From contig BFEA01000072.1 in NCBI GenBank assembly GCA_003427395.1, positions 742,818 through 774,864 of the forward strand: a stretch of DNA of 32,047 bases. The letters run 5' to 3'. The notes beneath the pieces were generated by a model, which saw only the letters and a program-made list of their open reading frames with translations, had not been told where the DNA came from and searched no databases. Both the position numbers and the translations under genes were made by a program. The first letter of the stretch is position 1; every line of letters starts with the position of its first letter. Positions 27,314 to 32,047 of this stretch are shown here, in pieces. The DNA comes from Chara braunii. Its lineage: Eukaryota; Streptophyta; Charophyceae; Charales; Characeae.

Positions 27314-28893
27314 TGTGCTACACAGAGGCATACCTTAAGTACCTTAAGTAATTTGAGGGAGGGGGGATGAACAGCTTCCAAAGCGTGATTGCAAAGGCCA
27401 TGGGCCCCAAGTAACCAAAAATAATAAAACAAAAGACATCCTAGGCACCAGAAAACAAAACCAAGCAGAAAAAGAAGATCAAGAAAATGCGCAGATAGGG
27501 AAGAGCGGGAGGCCCTGGGTTCCGGCCCAACGCGGGAAAGCCTCATAAGGTCAAGGGTCAGGCCCGGCCAGACTGCCTGGGACCTGGTAGGGCAAGGCCA
27601 AAACTGGAAGACTCCGTAAGGTAGTCCCTACCAGCTGAACAGGGGATAGGTCAAAGAATTTAAGGAACCCCAGGGCAAGTCAAAGAGTCCTTGTCAGAGG
27701 AAATTTGACTGCTTATTCTGAGCTTTAGCAACTAGATTGTGAAAGAACGTCAGGACCAGCCATAGCTGGGCTGCAAGAGACTGCAGGATGGACTGATAAC
27801 AGGATAAACCTGGTCTCCGGAACGAACTCACGTGGTAAAGTCTTGATCGCCAGTCAACACAGACTGCACTTCCATGGCTTGGCTGAGTTTTCCGAGTCAG
27901 CGCCCAGATGAAAATTTGCTGAAACTTCTAATCAGCGGTGCTGAGAGTTCACCGTCGAATACCGTCTGAAAAATAATAAATCCCGCATGAAGAACGCCGG
28001 TCCGGTGGCCTGCCTGCAATTTGCGAGTCACGACCCTCAACTCAAGCCGTACACATCTGCAATGACAGGAAGACTGGAGAGAGCAGATTCACACCATAGC
28101 CACGGAGAGATATTGCACAGCAGAAGCCAAAACTAGATATAGAAACTGAGAGAAAAGATCTGAAAAATGTTTCAATCAATTATTTATTACACCCCCTGCT
28201 CTCCTCCTCTCAACCGAACAACTCCAAGAATCTCAACCACGAAATCTGTTCCATCTCCAATTAACCCCCAACAATACAATTCAACGAAGTTCAGTGAAAC
28301 TCCCCCTTCTCCCTACCACCCCCGGCCTCGAATGATAGCCCACTGTTGAAAACAGCATCCCATCATGCCCTGACCCTGTGAGTACAGGCGCTGATCCCGC
28401 ATGAGCCAGACATCAAACAGCAGCGCCACAAGCCACCGTGAAGAAGAAGATGAACCTCGAAGAAGAAGCAGATGGTCGCCAGCTGTGGCTGCAACCAAGC
28501 AGTTGCCCCTTTGCTGATGAAGCAGCAACAAGCTTCAAACCTCCCAAACAGCAGCAGGACAGTTGTGGCACCAGCACCTGGAAGACCTTCCACAGGCGCT
28601 GCCTCCCCAAGTAGTAGGGTGCCCCAGCTATAGCAGCCCACAGACAGAGCACTGAAAAATAGCGCAGCTCCCGTAACCCTCGTCACCACTTCCAAAAAAG
28701 AAGAAGAAGAATCTGAAACTTGTCGGCCTCTGCCTACTTCTACCGGACTTCCCTAGACCTACAACACAGCAGTCACCTACAAAGTTACAAACCTATCTGA
28801 CCGTCCAAACAGCACACATCTACGGCCAAACAGTCAAGATCTGCCTACCTGCATCTAGAAGGGAACCTAGACTAAGGGGACCCAAGACTAAGA
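27314..28893. other. no gene recognised
   Basis: Mixed sequence. A minus-strand frame at 28363-28695 (MEVVTRVTGAALFFSALSVG) is open but Leu/Ala/Gly-rich, with no recognised domain. TACCTTAAG occurs twice near 27331-27348. I see no RNA gene, splice-bounded exon or transposon domain. Confidence 0.35.
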
Positions 28894-29049
28894 CACACAA
28901 GGGAGACCTACGGGCCTACCAGTTTCTAGAAGACCAGAAAAGGACAAAACAACAAGGCTGAAGGGCCTAAGCACACAAGGGAGACCTACGGGCCTACAAG
29001 TTTCTAGAAGACCAGAAAAGGACAAAACAGCAAGGCTGAAGGGCCTAAG
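28894..29049 (+). repeat. 78-bp tandem duplication
   Basis: 28894-28971 and 28972-29049 differ at about two positions (CCTACCAG versus CCTACAAG, CAACAAGG versus CAGCAAGG). It directly precedes the long inverted repeat. Confidence 0.95.
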
Positions 29050-29071
29050 ACTGCCAAATAGAGACTACTAG

Positions 29072-29298
29072 CGACAGGTTCACGGGTCAAGCCCAGTAGG
29101 ACTCAAAGCTAGTAAATAACACATACAAACTGTAGGTCACGGGATCAAGTCCCACAGGGCTCAGACTAGGGGAACAGCAGACAAACTTAACTGCAATTCA
29201 TTGCACCCCAACCAACATGGGTGCGCGGCCTGGGGGCCTGAAGCAACCGTCAGGCCCCAAACAAGGCCCTGTCTAGAGGCCGCAGCATGCTACACACA

Positions 29299-29350
<52 letters not shown>

Positions 29351-29685
29351 ACCTCCAACATTGAGAGCTTCAGGTATCCATCTCTCCCTTCCTCCTCTGT
29401 TGGCCATGGGCATGCGCATGGTAGGTGAGCAACATGAGGATCACACCATTCACTAGTTGAGTCCTCAGCCATACAGAGAGGGTGGCACCCCCTCGCTTAC
29501 AACAGATAGGATGACTGCATATAAACACTGGCAAGCATCCCTGATTCTCCTTGTCTACAGCAACGTCATCATGAGCCAGTTTGGAATGATCCCTGGCCAC
29601 TGTCAGGGATCCTTTCTTTCCTTTGCCCATGGCCAACAGAGGAGGAAGGGAGAGATGGATACCTGAAGCTCTCAATGTTGGAGGT

Positions 29686-29737
<52 letters not shown>

Positions 29738-29964
29738 TGTGTGTAGCATGCTGCGGCCTCTAGACAGGGCCTTGTTTGGGGCCTGACGGTTGCTTCAGGC
29801 CCCCAGGCCGCGCACCCATGTTGGTTGGGGTGCAATGAATTGCAGTTAAGTTTGTCTGCTGTTCCCCTAGTCTGAGCCCTGTGGGACTTGATCCCGTGAC
29901 CTACAGTTTGTATGTGTTATTTACTAGCTTTGAGTCCTACTGGGCTTGACCCGTGAACCTGTCG
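29072..29964. repeat. perfect 341-bp inverted repeat with 211-bp spacer
   Basis: The left arm is 29072-29412 and the right arm 29624-29964. They are equal in length and reverse-complementary with no mismatch found by eye. Even the internal microsatellites agree: CA run 29292-29315 with GT run 29721-29744, and GA run 29316-29348 with CT run 29688-29720. A transcript would fold into a stem of about 340 bp. No obvious target duplication flanks it. It could be a foldback element, a recent inverted duplication or an assembly artefact. Confidence 0.92.
29588..29611. repeat. 8-bp inverted repeat inside the spacer
   Basis: GATCCCTG (29588-29595), 8-nt spacer, CAGGGATC (29604-29611). Confidence 0.75.
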
Positions 29965-30189
29965 TTGTATTGTCAGGGACTCTCATCTTCACGTGGACCT
30001 AAACATCACTCCAATGTAGTGATTCTCACGGTTGACAGGCACACACTTAGCACATCCCTACCAACTTGCTGCTCTAACGTGGAGCAGCAACGGTGGGGCC
30101 CAGGGCAAGCCCACATATAGCTGACACTGCAACAACGGCAAAACCAGTTCCATGTCAACGAAGTCCAGTCGTTTGCACCATATACTTAC

Positions 30190-30288
30190 ACAATCCGTAG
30201 GGGTCGCATGGGAAAATTGTGCTAGTTTCTTCAAAGAGTGACAAGTAGGTCCCATCCTTCATAGCCCATCGCCGGTCGTAGTGAAATA
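30190..30288 (-). CDS. probable internal exon, unknown protein
   Basis: 99 nt on the minus strand with 32 full codons plus split codons at both ends (2 nt at the start, 1 nt at the end). The acceptor reads AAGTATCTGAG before 30288 and the donor after 30190 is GTAAGT. The peptide begins FHYDRRWAMKDGTYLSLFEE and ends with IFPCDPYGL, a very protein-like composition. The acceptor lacks a strong pyrimidine tract. Family not recognised. It is the most upstream of the minus-strand exon candidates. Confidence 0.5.
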
Positions 30289-30533
30289 CTCAGATACTTG
30301 TCCACATTGTGATTACCTGCTTCCACGGAATACGGTTTGTGCCTCCGAAGGCCTGGAGCCGCGCACATTCATTTTTGTTTCTGGCAATTGATCTTGGTAA
30401 GCTATAGCTGACAATGAAGAACCCGGGTAGATAGCTCCCTTGACCTCCAAGAAATGGGTGGCTGGTAGTGGCAAGGAAAGACGCACTCCGAACAGAGGAC
30501 TCTAAGCTCTGAAAAATGTGCAACCTGAGAAAG
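30289..30533. other. no gene recognised
   Basis: No supported frame. The right end may contain the decayed start of the LINE zinc-binding region (MCNLRKEN at about 30517). Confidence 0.35.
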
Positions 30534-30772
30534 GAAAATAGTTGCTCACTTCATCCTCCAATGCCAGCACACGGAACAAATCTGGGACAAGTTCATCAAA
30601 GTATGGAAGAGCATGTCAGAGGAATCCTTTCCTACGGATCCTTTCTTCTTACTAAAAGCCATGGATATCCCATGTAGTTAATCTAAAAGACTGGAGTTTA
30701 GTAGGCCTGATCAGAAGAACAGTGTTGTGGGTAAACTGGAAGGCCAGATGCCACCAGAGAGTAGGTTTTTTT
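30534..30772 (+). mobile_element. LINE fragment, plus strand
   Basis: The frame 30534-30681 reads IVAHFILQCQHTEQIWDKFI, matching the end of the zinc-binding domain after LINE reverse transcriptase (HxxLxC, then IW). After a stop and frame change, 30708-30770 gives GLIRRTVLWVNWKARCHQRV. That is the counterpart of LALWVIWKRRC in the LINE at 17521-18890. So this is a second, separate, heavily decayed LINE C-terminus of opposite orientation. Confidence 0.65.
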
Positions 30773-30789
30773 TGTTTTTTTCCTAATAA

Positions 30790-30945
30790 TCCGGACAACT
30801 GGGCACTGACACAGCAAACCGGACTGTCCGGTTCCGGATGTCTGGATGTCCGGTTTGATGTCCGGTTAACCGGACGTCCGGTTTGATCCAGACACGGATC
30901 CGGTGTCCGTGTCCAGTCATCCGGTTGTCCGGGTCCGGGGCAACC
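30790..30945. repeat. CCGGA/TCCGG palindrome cluster
   Basis: The CCGGA or TCCGG half-word occurs more than ten times. Palindromes include AACCGGAC-T-GTCCGGTT (30817-30833), CCGGTTAACCGG (30862-30873) and AACCGGACGTCCGGTT (30868-30883), the last two overlapping. Confidence 0.9.
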
Positions 30946-30946
30946 A

Positions 30947-31380
30947 TGGAAAATACACTTCGGGATTTATTTAAGTCAGTTTTGGAGCTACATCTCGAGG
31001 TGTTTTTCAGGTTTCATTAGCGAAAATACACTTCGAAATTTTGAGTTTTCAGGACTTCGAGATTTCGAGATTCGCTCAGTCAATATAGGAATTATATCCC
31101 AAGGTGTACTCGTGGCTCTTCCTTAGCGAAAATACACTTCCGGATTCTGGGATGTACTTAGCTATTTCTAACATTTTACCCCGAGGTGTATTCGGGGAAA
31201 AAAAAAGGGGTTTCAGCAGCGAAAATATTTTTTGGGATTTCATGATTTACCTAGTCAATTTGAAGCTATATCCCGAGGTGTATTCGAGGTCTCGATATAC
31301 TTCGGGGTTTCGAGATTTAGTTCGTCAGTATTGGAATAATATCTCAAGTTGTACTCAAGGTTTCGTTAGTGAAATAAGTT
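30947..31380. repeat. tandem repeats with a conserved internal hairpin
   Basis: About five and a half diverged units begin near 30947, 31019, 31123, 31217, 31286 and 31364. Each opens with GCGAAAATACACTTCGGG-like sequence and closes with CCCGAGGTGTATTCG-like sequence (for example 31178-31196 and 31270-31286). The two are near reverse complements, so each unit can form a hairpin. The array is bordered on both sides by TCCGG-rich DNA. Confidence 0.7.
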
Positions 31381-31403
31381 GTCAACCGGACGTCTGGATC
31401 GGG

Positions 31404-31425
31404 ATCCAGACGGTCCGGTCTGGAT
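31404..31425. repeat. 8-bp inverted repeat in the second TCCGG cluster
   Basis: ATCCAGAC (31404-31411), loop GGTCCG, GTCTGGAT (31418-31425). The surrounding 31380-31462 is again rich in TCCGG words, mirroring 30790-30945. Confidence 0.8.
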
Positions 31426-31493
31426 GTCCGGATCCTGTCCGGTTTGAGGGGTCCGGTTGGGCCCCATTTCGAAAAAAATTGAAAAGAAAATTT

Positions 31494-31531
31494 GGGGTCC
31501 CCAGGCGATTTGCCAGTGCCTGGTGGACCCC
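31494..31531. repeat. 13-bp GC-rich hairpin
   Basis: GGGGTCCCCAGGC (31494-31506) pairs with GCCTGGTGGACCCC (31518-31531) with a single bulged T; the loop is 11 nt. Confidence 0.8.
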
Positions 31532-31638
31532 CGAAAAATGTTGCCGCAGTTTTTGGTGCACCGTTGGGCCAACCAGACCGGCCTTGAAGGGTCTGTACTT
31601 GCAATCTTGGTTGAGCTTCACCAGGCCAAGGAGAATCT

Positions 31639-31667
31639 GTTGTGTGTGTGTGTGTGTGTGTGTGTGT
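31639..31667. repeat. (GT)n microsatellite
   Basis: About 14 GT repeats. Confidence 0.95.
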
Positions 31668-31720
31668 TCTGTGTGCGTTGTCATATTCGCTATACACTCA
31701 AAAAAAGCATGACCGTGCCT

Positions 31721-31777
31721 GACTGTTTCGTCGGACTTTCACCGACTCATCAGGAGGTTGAACCTGGACAGACAGTC
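31721..31777 (-). ncRNA. hammerhead ribozyme
   Basis: On the minus strand the core is complete and in order. CTGATGA is at 31753-31747. Stem II is GTCGG (31746-31742), loop TGAAAGT, CCGAC (31734-31730). GAAA is at 31729-31726, then CAGTC. A stem III is available upstream: GACTGT (31777-31772) pairs with ACAGTC (31726-31721), placing cleavage after GTC at 31771. A second GTC at 31767 would leave a 4-bp stem III and give stem I AGG/CCT with loop TTCAA. Stem I is the weakest part, with a mismatch next to the core. Such motifs occur in plant retrozymes and Penelope-like elements; no such element was recognised here. Confidence 0.8.
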
Positions 31778-32047
31778 TGCCCTGGATTCATTTGACTGAT
31801 AGATAAGGACTCACAACATCGCCCAGAGTTAGCGACACCCCTGAGAAAAGTGGTATGTGTGTGTATTTGTGTGTGTGTAACATATCAGAAAGTGAAATGC
31901 ACTGAAAGCCTAGGATCTAGCAATGACGAAAGTGGCAACAACCAGCAGCATAGGTGCAACATTCACAAGGTGTCAATGTGCGCGACGCAAAGAGTGAAAC
32001 AACGGGAAATCAATAACAACACATTCGTATCATCATCATCATAGGCT
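31778..32047. other. no gene recognised
   Basis: Short GT-rich stretches and no supported frame. The 5' flank of the ribozyme transcript would lie here. Confidence 0.4.

Noticed and set aside
28363-28695. Minus-strand gene of 110 codons
   Set aside because: Three overlapping frames are open there, the peptide is Leu/Gly/Ala-rich, and no domain or splice border supports it.

Overview
The window is nuclear DNA of a plant-lineage eukaryote. It carries a 28S rRNA fragment and a broken U6 snRNA gene, both recognised by sequence, and a tRNA-Phe of plant-mitochondrial type. It also holds chromodomain Ty3/gypsy elements, LINE fragments, long CT/GA microsatellites and a few isolated exon-like frames with GT/AG borders. 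The repeat load and very sparse exons would suit a large streptophyte genome such as a charophyte alga (Chara-like). That is inference: no intact gene fixes the species.

Layout. 1-6220: AT-rich degenerate repeats, a (TC)n plus purine tract, and a long CTG-rich low-complexity stretch with no convincing gene. 6228-7445: an array of about 16 small hairpins; many units are exactly 35 nt and spaced 62-65 bp, and their stems keep pairing while the bases change. 7800-12823: assorted direct repeats and hairpins, a broken open frame (10356-11220), and 91-bp and 282-bp tandem duplications. 13112-13759: one probable minus-strand exon and one plus-strand frame resembling a plastid transit peptide. 14244-24015: two decayed chromovirus-type Ty3/gypsy elements, both on the minus strand, separated by a 5'-truncated LINE. 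The integrase region of the second holds a short insert with a perfect mitochondrial-type tRNA-Phe(GAA). 24081-26140: a patchwork of a 165-bp tandem repeat, a long pre-miRNA-like hairpin, a U6 gene split by two insertions, a related foldback element, a 28S rRNA fragment and a CT microsatellite. 26276-26704: a tandem exon duplication on the minus strand. 27238-31531: clusters of short perfect palindromes, a 341-bp perfect inverted repeat, a further exon, a LINE fragment on the plus strand and an array of hairpin-forming repeats. 31721-31777: a hammerhead ribozyme core on the minus strand.

No complete protein-coding gene is visible. The exon-like frames at 30190-30288, 26576-26704, 26381-26467 and 13112-13249 are all on the minus strand and could belong to one gene with very long, transposon-filled introns, or to several genes. 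The strongest candidates for something undescribed are the covarying hairpin array, the hammerhead ribozyme, the interrupted U6 locus and the long perfect inverted repeat.
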